Assembly: GCA_900543155.1 (NCBI GenBank)
Contig: UQQN01000042.1
Coordinates: forward strand, 1 to 20,056
Source: an uncultured Prevotella sp.
Lineage (GTDB): Bacteria > Bacteroidota > Bacteroidia > Bacteroidales > Bacteroidaceae
Length of the DNA: 20,056 nucleotides
Direction: 5' to 3'
Shown: positions 13,851-20,056 of the stretch, piece by piece
Layout: the number at the start of each line of letters is the position of its first letter
How positions within the stretch are numbered: the stretch's first letter is position 1
Position numbers and translations under genes: made by a program
The notes under the pieces: generated by a model
Seen by the model: the letters and a program-made list of their open reading frames with translations, nothing else
Databases searched by the model: none
What the model was told of the DNA's origin: nothing

Positions 13851-14607
13851 AGTTTATATCAGCATGATTGTTATAATCCTCTGATAAGTCGTCATTTGCA
13901 TTATAGACAAATGTTTCTTGTTCCTGCTGCTGTTGTTCATAATCAACCGCATTTTGAAAATTCGACATCTGCACACATTCATTGGAAATGTCATAGGCCT
14001 CGTATTCTTCTATCTGTTGGGTATGATTTTCATCCACACCAAGAACATCTGCCACGCCATCCCCATCTATATCCGCAACAACAGCATATTCCTCACCATT
14101 GGTCAGCACTGCTGCTTGCAAATTCTGTCCATTCTCTCCTGGCACATCATATACACCCAACACTTGCACACCATTAGCGTCGTCGTTACTTGATTCATCC
14201 ACAACAGCCTCTACTTCAGGATTAGGTGTCACAGGATTTGCATTATTAAGATTTGTATAATCAGGTCCTTCACTCGCAGTATCATCCGCCTTGGCTTCAA
14301 CTGCTTCAACCTGAGGTTCTACTTGTTGCTCATCTTGAGATGCCTCAGCAGTTGAAGCATTAGATACTTCTGCTGTCTGCGCTTCATCTTCAGGTTTTTG
14401 CTCTTCAATTTCTTTGCCATGGCTCATACCATCAGCTGCATATGCAGCGCCAGCACCAACGACACCGCCAACTATTCCTGCAGCAGCAGTAGTAACGATT
14501 TGCTTTACTTTATTCGACTTCTGTGCAGTAGTAGCCTCTACTTTTTCCGTCTGTTCAGCCTTGTTATTATTCTGTGGCTTCATGACGATTGTTTCTTCGT
14601 TATTCAT
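13840..14607 (-). CDS. Acidic glycine-zipper protein with DxDxDG calcium-type loop
   Basis: 255 residues, strongly acidic. It begins MNNEETIVMKP, an acidic-Thr motif matching the kinase linkers (EETIV). Residues 37-57 (IVTTAAAGIVGGVVGAGAAY) are a Gly/Ala-rich hydrophobic stretch with GxxxG spacing, a possible membrane glycine zipper. A long Glu/Ala-rich region follows, then VVADIDGDGVADVLGVDEN (177-194) with D179, D181, D183 and D187, like dockerin or thrombospondin-type calcium loops. The tail is rich in Gln, Asn and Tyr. I recognise no family. As first gene of the operon, with its N-terminal Thr6 in the shared motif, it may be a kinase substrate bound by the FHA proteins; this is inference. 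The stop lies inside the start of the caspase gene. Confidence 0.82.
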   Translation of the reverse strand: MNNEETIVMKPQNNNKAEQTEKVEATTAQKSNKVKQIVTTAAAGIVGGVVGAGAAYAADGMSHGKEIEEQKPEDEAQTAEVSNASTAEASQDEQQVEPQVEAVEAKADDTASEGPDYTNLNNANPVTPNPEVEAVVDESSNDDANGVQVLGVYDVPGENGQNLQAAVLTNGEEYAVVADIDGDGVADVLGVDENHTQQIEEYEAYDISNECVQMSNFQNAVDYEQQQQEQETFVYNANDDLSEDYNNHADINYEA

Positions 14608-14649
14608 AATAGTTGCATTTAAAAGTTTTTAATTAGTTATTTGATGACG

Positions 14650-14657
14650 CAAAATTA
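14650..14657 (-). promoter_or_regulatory. Likely main promoter of the kinase/caspase operon
   Basis: TAATTTTG on the minus strand matches TAnnTTTG, 42 bases before the start of the first operon gene. A TTG lies 22 bases upstream (14680-14682), slightly beyond the usual spacing. The expected start is near 14643. No terminator is evident between the FHA-membrane gene and this point, so read-through from the LytTR gene pair is also possible. Confidence 0.6.
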
Positions 14658-14728
14658 GGTTGCTTTTGTTTCAATACCACAAGAAAATCAACATTCTGTA
14701 TAAAACATCCCGATTGTTACACGAAATG

Positions 14729-15451
14729 TCAATGTGTGTATTTGCAACCACAAGCCAAGCACTGTTTGTTATACTCAATATTCCTATATGGGATTGCCCC
14801 AAATGGTCTTCCACAATCAGGGTTGGGACATCTGTATTTCTTGGCGTATTCTTCATCAAGATCATGCAATTGCTGCTGCACTGATATCCCAATACTGCCT
14901 CTTATGAAAAAATAAACGCCAACGCATAAAGCAGCAAAGACAAGAACCATGCGTAATGTTTGGTCTATACCTTGAATAAAACCAATACACATACCAAGCA
15001 TGGAGAAAATTCCTTGCAGACGCTGTCTGTTAGCAAACTTTGCCGCATTATTCATTATCTCCATTCTTTTACTGTCGTATTCATTCCACACAGCCTTCAT
15101 GGGTTTCAGTGAAAATGTCGGCATTTCTTTTTGAGGAACCATCCCATTACCCATTGAACAACCAGCTAATTGCAGTATCTGCTGCAAAGGCACAAGAAAT
15201 TTCTCTTCACCTAATTGCACACAACTTGACAGTGTGATACCCTTGCTAATTATTTGGTTTCCATCAACAAAGGTCACATTCTGTGCCTTGATATTCTCAA
15301 TATGTATATTGGTTCCATTGACAATAAGTTTACAATGCCGACGACTTACAGACAAAGGAACCATGCCCGCCTGCCCAATATTAAACTCACGTCCACCAAC
15401 AATGCAGTGCAAACGTCGTGCACCTTCTTCTCTTCCTATGATTATTTCCAC
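14729..15451 (-). CDS. Membrane FHA-domain protein with C-terminal zinc ribbon
   Basis: 240 residues. The FHA domain occupies about 1-95 with IIGREEG (4-10), SVSRRHC (34-40) and TFVDGNQ (60-66). A charged helical linker follows, then two hydrophobic helices (about 147-163 and 167-184). A Cys4 ribbon ends the protein: C208PNPDC213 and C231LAC234. Both ends should face the cytosol. It would recruit phosphothreonine proteins to the membrane. With the other FHA protein it shares the pairing of FHA and Cys4, but in reverse order. It lies 14 bases after the LytTR gene and is probably co-transcribed with it. Confidence 0.88.
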   Translation of the reverse strand: MEIIIGREEGARRLHCIVGGREFNIGQAGMVPLSVSRRHCKLIVNGTNIHIENIKAQNVTFVDGNQIISKGITLSSCVQLGEEKFLVPLQQILQLAGCSMGNGMVPQKEMPTFSLKPMKAVWNEYDSKRMEIMNNAAKFANRQRLQGIFSMLGMCIGFIQGIDQTLRMVLVFAALCVGVYFFIRGSIGISVQQQLHDLDEEYAKKYRCPNPDCGRPFGAIPYRNIEYNKQCLACGCKYTH

Positions 15452-15465
15452 TATTGTTTTTTTAT

Positions 15466-15867
15466 TTAATCAACAACCATATGTGTCTTGTTAGGCACAC
15501 GTCCAACAAGGATTTCCTTCAACTTTTTTAAAGCTTCCTTCGAAACGCCCAACTGAAAAGTAAAGTGAACACCATCGGTCACAACAAGACTCTGCAACAA
15601 AGGTTGAACCTTGTATATAAAATTAAGATTGACGATAAAACGCTTACCAATACGTGCAAATATAGAAGCCCGCTCACGCAAACTTTCAGAAATAAACCGT
15701 TGCACGTTACTAAGATTCATACAAACAGAAACCTTCTGCTTGTTAATAAGCACAATATGGGTATAATTGCCATCGCCCTCCATATACACAATTTTGGAAC
15801 AATCAAGGCGAATAAGCTCGTCGCGAGTATTGAAATACAAGTGTCCAGTAGCCATAAAAGCCATCAA
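15466..15867 (-). CDS. Stand-alone LytTR DNA-binding regulator
   Basis: 133 residues. Almost the whole chain is a LytTR domain: LDCSKIVYMEGDGNYTHIVL, NLSNVQRFISE, FARIGKRFIVNLNFIYKVQP and FQLGVSKEALKKLKEILVG are its usual strands and helices. It has no receiver domain and no membrane segment, so it is not a classical response regulator; in Bacteroidetes such proteins are often controlled by a partner or by expression level. An internal start at the sixth codon (MATGHLYF) is possible. It heads the FHA-membrane gene, and the tandem repeat at 4777-4811 is a candidate target. The structured RNA region ends about 56 bases before it. Confidence 0.9.
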   Translation of the reverse strand: MMAFMATGHLYFNTRDELIRLDCSKIVYMEGDGNYTHIVLINKQKVSVCMNLSNVQRFISESLRERASIFARIGKRFIVNLNFIYKVQPLLQSLVVTDGVHFTFQLGVSKEALKKLKEILVGRVPNKTHMVVD

Positions 15868-15872
15868 TTAGC

Positions 15873-15896
15873 ACATTGCTTTCTCCCGAACAATGT
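15873..15896. promoter_or_regulatory. Inverted repeat just upstream of the LytTR gene
   Basis: ACATTG (15873-15878) and CAATGT (15891-15896) form a perfect 6-bp inverted repeat with a 12-base spacer, directly before the LytTR start. It could be an operator or a small leader hairpin; the sequence alone does not decide. Confidence 0.3.
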
Positions 15897-15922
15897 AAAG
15901 GTTAGTATTTTGATTAAGGCAT

Positions 15923-15960
15923 AAAAAAAGCGTGGAGAACCTACCTGTTGTCCATTCCAC
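15923..15960 (-). terminator. Terminator-like end of the structured RNA
   Basis: CCACGC (15935-15930) is followed by seven T residues on the minus strand. It can pair with GCGTGG at 16017-16012 (long range) or partly, as TCCAC, with the nearer GTGGA at 15960-15956. These are two exclusive pairings, as expected of an attenuator but also possible by chance. Confidence 0.5.
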
Positions 15961-16344
15961 CCATCGAGGCTCTCGCATTGCCTATCACAGTTGAACAGAC
16001 AACGTCAGAGCCCACGCCGATATGAAAATCCAATCCGTGAGGTCCATGTATGCAGAAAAGCATTGCACCTATAAGGGTACAATGATGGCTAGCAGAGAAC
16101 CACACAGGGTTGATATAATCACACCCGGGGCATCTACCGTTGCTGAGTTCAAGACTGTGAAAAAAGAATTTGCGAGATTCGATGGGTCTCAAACAGAGCG
16201 TCAAGTAAACGCCTTAATTATGTCAAGCCTCTCTTACCCACCCGACCTTCTAAATATAAGTTTAAACCTACAATAGAATCGGCGTGAACTGAGGTCAGAA
16301 TTCATTGAAACATAGCGCATAAAAATTGCACTAAGTCAATTTAT
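15923..16344 (-). ncRNA. Candidate structured RNA (free RNA or leader/attenuator), unidentified family
   Basis: A GC-richer island in AT-rich surroundings with no credible protein. On the minus strand I see: a promoter match just upstream (16351-16358); a 9-bp hairpin at 16084-16061 (CATTGTACC with GGTGCAATG, loop 6) whose U-G pair is valid only on this strand; and a hairpin GGGT-TGAT/ATCA-ACCC near 16125-16106. Further down, GCGTGG (16017-16012) pairs with CCACGC (15935-15930) just before seven T residues (15929-15923). Inside that helix GCTCT pairs with AGAGC and GTTGTC with GACAAC in crossing order, a possible pseudoknot. I found none of the hallmark sequences of tmRNA or RNase P RNA. Distance to the LytTR start is about 56 bases. 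Confidence 0.5.
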
Positions 16345-16350
16345 TCGCTC

Positions 16351-16385
16351 CAAAAGTAATATATTTTTTTCAAACAAAACAAAAA
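16351..16385 (-). promoter_or_regulatory. Promoter for the structured RNA region
   Basis: TACTTTTG (16358-16351) fits the -7 box, and TTTG at 16383-16380 lies 21 bases upstream, the spacing known for Bacteroidetes promoters. Another TTTG at 16378-16375 gives 16 bases. The likely start is near 16344. Confidence 0.55.
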
Positions 16386-16575
16386 TAATAAAAGAAATAC
16401 ACGATTTTTTAGATCAAGCCTAAACTTTTACTCAAAAACGCACTGTAGTGAGCAAGAGTTTGAGAACATAAAAGGGATTTCAAAATCCACAAAAAAGCTA
16501 TGCACAATTGGCAACCATCATTTAGAGAGGATGTTGCATGAAACTAACATAACTTGAGAGGCATATAAAAACAGT

Positions 16576-16648
16576 TGTGCAGATGAAAAGCTACCCAAAG
16601 TTTTAAAAGAAAGGGGGCAACCTTCATCTGCACATCTGCACATCTGCA
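16576..16648. repeat. Inverted repeat joined to tandem CATCTGCA units
   Basis: TGTGCAGATGAA (16576-16587) is the exact inverse of TTCATCTGCACA (16623-16634), separated by 35 bases. The right arm is part of three perfect 8-bp CATCTGCA units (16625-16648), so the left arm can pair in different registers. Confidence 0.7.
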
Positions 16649-16893
16649 CAAGGGTTATTCGCGTATAAAAGCGTGCAGTTGTGTGTGTTTAAAAAGAGGG
16701 AGAGAACTGAAACCTTTATCACTGCGTGCGTGAGGAGTGTGTGAATTTAAGCCGTGTGGCAAAAGTCTGCGGTGATTGTTTTATGAGGGGCTGTTTTACT
16801 TAAGAAGGGAGAGGTGCAGACCAACCCGTTAGCTTGTGATTTTTTTGTGTCACACACACAGTTTTGAGGAGTGATTGTTGTTTTACTTAAAAA

Positions 16894-16929
16894 ATTGGTT
16901 CACCGTCCGGGGCGTCTTTAGGTGGACGG
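16894..16929 (-). terminator. Possible terminator of the sigma operon
   Basis: On the minus strand CCGTCC and GGACGG (16929-16924 and 16908-16903) form a 6-bp GC stem with a 15-base loop. After GTGAACCAA comes a T-run (16898-16893). The nine-base gap between stem and T-run makes this a weak terminator candidate, about 80 bases past the DUF4252 stop. Confidence 0.35.
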
Positions 16930-17006
16930 CAAGGGGAAAGGATTGTTTTATATTTGTCAGCTTTAATTGATTGTTTCTTAGCGTCTTTTCAACCTTTGGA
17001 GGAGGG

Positions 17007-17486
17007 TTAACTTTTAAACAACTCTTTTAAAAAGTCGTCAGTCATATTACCCGTAAGGTTGATTAATCTGAAGTGGCGGTCGTGCTTCATAAAAAGCACC
17101 ATCTCCACGATGTATTTTCCGCGTCGTCGCACATACAACCGTTTACTTTGGCGTTGTGCGTAGGGTTTATAGCGTTTGTCATTACGGTTGGCTAATCGCA
17201 GAGCCTTGTTATAAAGCCAATCCGTGTCGTGCCAGTCAGTGTTATTCGCCATTTGAATCGACTTTAGCTGCGAAAGCACTTGCCTTGTATGGTCATTTTC
17301 TTCCACATCAGGCAGTTGCATCATACGTTCGAGCATAAGGGGCGAAACCGTAGTGCATTGCAATGTGCTTTGGTGCGCATAGAGCGACATAAAGCGCGAA
17401 GCAAAATCCTGCTCATTCTGCGCCTGTGCTGCTATTGCTATAAATGTCGCCAACCAACCTATAAAAATATGCTTAAGGGTTTGCAT
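17007..17486 (-). CDS. DUF4252-type secreted protein
   Basis: I take the ATG at 17486 because MQTLKHIFIGWLATFIAIAA is a signal peptide; a longer frame to 17549 would overlap the upstream gene and bury the signal. The mature 140 residues contain FASRFMSLYAHQSTLQCTTV then SPLMLERMMQLP, the usual DUF4252 pattern of an acidic or aromatic helix followed by a methionine-rich helix, and end in a beta region (YIVEMVLFMKHDRHFRLINL). Function is unknown; in Bacteroidetes such genes often follow an ECF sigma / anti-sigma pair, as here, and may help sense envelope state. It starts about 35 bases after the anti-sigma stop. Confidence 0.75.
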   Translation of the reverse strand: MQTLKHIFIGWLATFIAIAAQAQNEQDFASRFMSLYAHQSTLQCTTVSPLMLERMMQLPDVEENDHTRQVLSQLKSIQMANNTDWHDTDWLYNKALRLANRNDKRYKPYAQRQSKRLYVRRRGKYIVEMVLFMKHDRHFRLINLTGNMTDDFLKELFKS

Positions 17487-17520
17487 TATTTTTTTTGTAT
17501 AGAAGATGAGGTGACAAAAA

Positions 17521-18057
17521 TTATCGTTCAGTGGGCGAAGGCACTGCATGATGCTTTGCAGAGTCGTTCACAGCCGTTTTAGCGCCCTCTTTAAACATCT
17601 CGAGGGTTTGCATACTTGCCTCATACGCCTTTTGCGGGTCGGTGTACGAGTCTTTGTATGCCGACTGGTTATAGTCCCAAGCATTGGGGCTATTAGGCTG
17701 CGAAGTAAACGAGTGTTGTGCAGCATTGCCAAGCAGTGTGACTATTGCCACGGCAGCTGCAGCACGGAATAGCGGACGTAGTCTGCGACTGAGCGAGATG
17801 CGCTCTACCCTCACCACTTTGTTCTGGGCAGGTTTCTCGTCGGCTTGACCAATGGCAGCAAGCACACGCTCGTCAAAATCGGCACCTAAGTGTTGCTGCG
17901 CCTGTTCTTGCTCATATACGAACAAACTTTTGTAGCGCTGCAACTGTGCAGGCACTTGCTCTTGGCTAAAAAAAGCCTTGAGAATGCGCTCTTCTTGAGG
18001 TGTGGTTTCACACTCCCAATAGCGTTCAAGCAGTTGTTCAATATATTTATAGTCCAT
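17521..18057 (-). CDS. Anti-sigma factor-like membrane protein
   Basis: 178 residues: a cytosolic N-terminal part with YIEQLLERYWECETTPQEER, the helix typical of Bacteroidetes anti-sigma proteins; a basic segment RRLRPLFR; one membrane helix (about 99-113, AAAAVAIVTLLGNAA); and a periplasmic tail of about 65 residues (NAWDYNQSAYKDSYTDPQKA). The zinc HxxxCxxC motif of ZAS anti-sigma factors is absent. Its start overlaps the end of the sigma gene by 11 bases, giving coupled translation of sigma and inhibitor. Confidence 0.85.
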   Translation of the reverse strand: MDYKYIEQLLERYWECETTPQEERILKAFFSQEQVPAQLQRYKSLFVYEQEQAQQHLGADFDERVLAAIGQADEKPAQNKVVRVERISLSRRLRPLFRAAAAVAIVTLLGNAAQHSFTSQPNSPNAWDYNQSAYKDSYTDPQKAYEASMQTLEMFKEGAKTAVNDSAKHHAVPSPTER

Positions 18058-18559
18058 AATTCTCTATTTTTTCGTATTGGTTTTTGATAGCCTTTCGTGC
18101 GCGATGCAGCGTCACCTTAAAAAGGTCCTCGCTAATATTCATGGTCTGTGCAGCCTCGGCATAGCTCATTTCTTCAATGTCGCGTAGCTGCAAAGCCGTG
18201 CGCAAGCGTTCGGGCAAGGCATTGAAAAGTTGATGAATGCGTTTAAGTTTCTCGTCGCGTTCAAGCTTTTCGTCGGGTGTGGGCTCATTGTCGTAGGGGT
18301 TAACAGCTTCAGCCTCGAGCGAAGCATTCGCATTTTCACGACGCGCCACACGATCGAGGGCAAGATTTCGGCAAATAGCAATGCAGAACGCCTCAATGTT
18401 GGCCACCTGCGCCAACTCATCGCGCTTGTTCCAAGCACGAATCAAGGTGTCCTGCGTAAGGTCTTCTGCCTCTTGCGCATTAAGCGTGATGCGCAGACCC
18501 ATGCGGTATATCTTGTCCTTCAGCGGGAGCAAGTCTTTGCGAAAATCTATCTGTTTCAT
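18047..18559 (-). CDS. ECF-type RNA polymerase sigma factor
   Basis: 170 residues. Region 2 (about 10-70) has ITLNAQEAEDLTQDTLIRAW and IEAFCIAICRNLALD; region 4 (about 112-160) has LPERLRTALQLRDIEEMSYA, EAAQTMNISEDLFKVTLHRA and RKAI. This is a complete two-region ECF factor without extensions, in contrast to the fused sigma-barrel protein at 3857-2163. It is encoded directly before its putative anti-sigma factor (11-base overlap). A near match to a -7 box (TAACTTTTTG, 18593-18602) lies upstream, with one or two extra T residues against the consensus, so the gene may instead use its own sigma factor. Confidence 0.93.
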   Translation of the reverse strand: MKQIDFRKDLLPLKDKIYRMGLRITLNAQEAEDLTQDTLIRAWNKRDELAQVANIEAFCIAICRNLALDRVARRENANASLEAEAVNPYDNEPTPDEKLERDEKLKRIHQLFNALPERLRTALQLRDIEEMSYAEAAQTMNISEDLFKVTLHRARKAIKNQYEKIENYGL

Positions 18560-18624
18560 TTGAGCTCTCTATGTTGTAGACGACTTTACGGGCAAAAAGT
18601 TACAGCATTAAGTGATTTTTTTTG

Positions 18625-19803
18625 CTATTTTTTTCGACACACCACCATAACATGCTGATTATCAGCCGTTGTCGTAGCAAAAATAAATTTGTCGCCCCCC
18701 TCTTTTATTTTAAGTTTTTTGCGCAACACATCTACCGTAGCAGGGAAATTGCGCACCGTGAGGTTAGCCTTAGGAGCCACCTTGCGCAGCAGCTTCACGT
18801 CGTCTTTGCCAAAGCCCAACACCTGTTCTACTTTAAATGCACGTCCAGGAAAATCCCCCTCCACTGCCACATCTGCCGTGTAAAGGTGAGAGTTGGGATG
18901 CAACTTTTTCAGTCCATAATGCACCCCCATCCACTTAAAGGCACCCGCCTTCATTGCTGCAGCCCCAGGTTCGTAAAGATAAGCCCCCACCTGTGCAGCA
19001 TATTGTGGCATGGCGGTAGCCTCGTCGTGTGCCGTGAAGCTAAACGTGCTCCCGTTATCGCACACAAACGTGCGCGGATGCGCAGCCCCCTGCTTTAGCA
19101 CCAACAAAAGGTCTTTACACTCGCCTCCGTGCCCCACCACATGCACTTGATGCACACAACCCAAGGCACGTGTGGCAGCAGCAATGTCGAGCATGGGCGA
19201 GAGCTTCACCACCACATAACGTGCGTGGCTGAGCAAGGTTTCTGCCAAGCCACACACATCGGGTTCGCAGTCCTCAATCAGCACCGTTTTACGTCCTGCC
19301 GCATTGCGCCGTGCCGGATCAAGAAAAATCAAGTCCACCCCATGCGTCATGTTTTTCAAATAATCCACCCCATCGGCACACACCACCTGTGCATGCTTTA
19401 AGCCCAACAGCGGAAAATTGTGCCGTGCCAATTCGCAAAGCCCCTCTTGTCGTTCCACATAAACTGCATTGTCGAACTCGCGAGCCACAAACGAGAAGTC
19501 CACGCCCAATCCGCCCGTAAGGTCAATCATGCACTTAGTTTGCCCATTCTCGTGGGCAAAGAGCGCCCTCACCACCTGGGCTTTATAAAGCGCAGCAGCC
19601 TCGCCCGAGCATTGTTCGAGCGCCAAGCGTGGTGGATATTCCAGGTCCTCCACCTTAGCCCACGAGGGGACTTTATGTCGCAGCCGTTGCCACCCCTCCA
19701 CTTGTTGCAGAATGTAGCTAGCCCCTTCTTCGTGGCGCGAAGCAAGCATTAAAGCCAACTTATCGAGCGGCATCTGGCGATATTCTTTTATTTTTTCTTT
19801 CAT
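18625..19803 (-). CDS. Class I SAM methyltransferase with THUMP-like C-terminal domain
   Basis: 392 residues. After a helical N-terminal region (MPLDKLALMLASRH) comes the Rossmann core: CMIDLTGGLGVDFSFVAREF (motif I, D94 and GGLG), VYVERQEGLCELARHNF, VCADGVDYL, and FLDPARRN (D162PAR), in the place of the DPPY-type motif of N-methyltransferases. The C-terminal part (GDDKFIF-type end, LTVRNFPATVDVLRKKLKIK) resembles the THUMP-like domain described next to this methyltransferase in Bacteroidetes. It probably modifies RNA. It seems a stand-alone housekeeping gene; the next gene downstream starts 65 bases after its stop and reads in the same direction. Confidence 0.88.
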   Translation of the reverse strand: MKEKIKEYRQMPLDKLALMLASRHEEGASYILQQVEGWQRLRHKVPSWAKVEDLEYPPRLALEQCSGEAAALYKAQVVRALFAHENGQTKCMIDLTGGLGVDFSFVAREFDNAVYVERQEGLCELARHNFPLLGLKHAQVVCADGVDYLKNMTHGVDLIFLDPARRNAAGRKTVLIEDCEPDVCGLAETLLSHARYVVVKLSPMLDIAAATRALGCVHQVHVVGHGGECKDLLLVLKQGAAHPRTFVCDNGSTFSFTAHDEATAMPQYAAQVGAYLYEPGAAAMKAGAFKWMGVHYGLKKLHPNSHLYTADVAVEGDFPGRAFKVEQVLGFGKDDVKLLRKVAPKANLTVRNFPATVDVLRKKLKIKEGGDKFIFATTTADNQHVMVVCRKK

Positions 19804-20056
19804 AATGGATTTTCGTTGTTATTGCAGTCTGTTAGGTGCAAGGTATGTGAATAAGGTTAGGAAATGGCTCCAAAAAGCGTGCTGCGTTCCTTCGGTATGA
19901 TATCGGAATGTCTTCGGAATTCTTGTCCGCCAAAATGGAGCGTGTTTTAGCAAGCTTGCGAGTGCAAAGTTACAACGCAAAAAAGCGGATTCCAAATTTT
20001 GTGCAAATTTGTGGCGTTTCGAAATGTTAAAATCGGCTTACTTCCCCAGTGTTTAC
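19804..20056. other. Leader and upstream region of the methyltransferase gene
   Basis: No gene seen. It holds the promoter at 19965-19996, the palindrome at 19950-19959, and two short copies of TCGGAAT (19902-19908 and 19914-19920). The region beyond 20000 is too close to the window edge to assign. Confidence 0.5.
19965..19996 (-). promoter_or_regulatory. Promoter of the methyltransferase gene
   Basis: TAACTTTG (19972-19965) matches TAnnTTTG and TTTG (19996-19993) lies 20 bases upstream, a textbook Bacteroidetes pair. The start would be near 19958, leaving a leader of about 155 bases. A 10-bp palindrome GCAAGCTTGC (19950-19959) falls at the expected start site. Confidence 0.6.

Larger units (their letters stand above)
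16386..17006. other. Long non-coding stretch with short repeats
   Basis: No frame here has protein-like composition. It contains a 12-bp inverted repeat (16576-16587 with 16623-16634), three tandem CATCTGCA units (16625-16648), GT-rich stretches (about 16680-16690 and 16846-16860), the near-repeat TGTTTTACTTAA at about 16795 and 16880, and a GC hairpin CCGTCC/GGACGG at 16903-16929. It may hold the 3' end of the sigma operon transcript. Confidence 0.5.

Noticed and set aside
15941..16276. Two short frames (87 codons minus, 84 codons plus) in the structured RNA region
   Set aside because: Neither has protein-like order or a family signature; a vague resemblance of the minus frame to hexapeptide transferases (IGNARASMGG) was too weak. 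Strand-specific base pairing explains the region better.
15923..16344. tmRNA or RNase P RNA as identity of the structured RNA
   Set aside because: No tRNA-like ends, T-arm or plausible tag frame, and no GAGGAAAGUCC-type conserved block.
16625..16648. A CRISPR-like array
   Set aside because: Only three contiguous 8-bp units with no spacers.

Overview
The window looks like a chromosomal segment of a Bacteroidales bacterium, most like Prevotella or a close relative. The basis is promoters of the Bacteroidetes type (TAnnTTTG -7 box), an absence of strong Shine-Dalgarno sites, an ECF sigma / anti-sigma / DUF4252 operon, a THUMP-like methyltransferase, and small signal-peptide and lipoproteins. 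Every gene I can support is on the minus strand, so gene order is described from high to low coordinates.

Right end (17.0-20.06 kb): a THUMP-like SAM methyltransferase behind its own promoter, then a compact ECF sigma / anti-sigma / DUF4252 operon. From 15.87 to 17.0 kb lies a 1.1-kb stretch without a believable protein gene. Its left part (about 16344 to 15923) looks like a transcribed structured RNA: a promoter match, a 9-bp hairpin whose G-U pair fits only the minus strand, a possible pseudoknot, and a closing helix running into seven T residues. It ends about 56 nt before a stand-alone LytTR regulator gene, so it could be a free RNA or a leader/attenuator.

Centre (5.1-15.87 kb): a LytTR regulator and a membrane FHA/zinc-ribbon protein, then a promoter at 14650-14657, then eleven tightly packed or overlapping genes ending in a strong intrinsic terminator (4969-5003). 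In order these are: an acidic glycine-zipper protein with a DxDxDG loop; a secreted caspase-like protease with a perfect EF-hand loop; an FHA protein with a Cys4 head; a membrane PP2C phosphatase; a small membrane protein; a Ser/Thr kinase fused to a SlyD-type FKBP; a second small membrane protein; a near-duplicate kinase carrying a DUF805 membrane domain; a lipoprotein; a third, membrane-anchored kinase; and a secreted protein with one pair of DnaJ-type CxxCxGxG motifs. Kinases, phosphatase and FHA readers give a complete phosphothreonine write/erase/read set, physically linked to a caspase-like protease and to possible calcium and zinc binding. A short acidic-Thr motif (EETIV, DETRI and similar) recurs in the kinase linkers, the acidic protein and the FHA protein, and may be the phosphosite that ties the system together. 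This is the best candidate for an undescribed system.

The two middle kinases are a tandem duplication (976 bp aligned without gaps, about 94% identical, including 266 bp of perfect identity) that captured slyD at its junction. The SlyD metal-binding tail is cut by an in-frame TGA, and a remnant of the PP2C 3' end lies beyond it.

Left end (1-4.7 kb): a small secreted protein whose promoter carries a LytTR-like pair of direct repeats at 21-bp spacing; a striking single-chain fusion of an ECF sigma factor, a transmembrane helix and an outer-membrane beta-barrel; a SPASM-type radical SAM protein; and, overlapping it by ATGA, a Gfo/Idh/MocA oxidoreductase that runs off the window.
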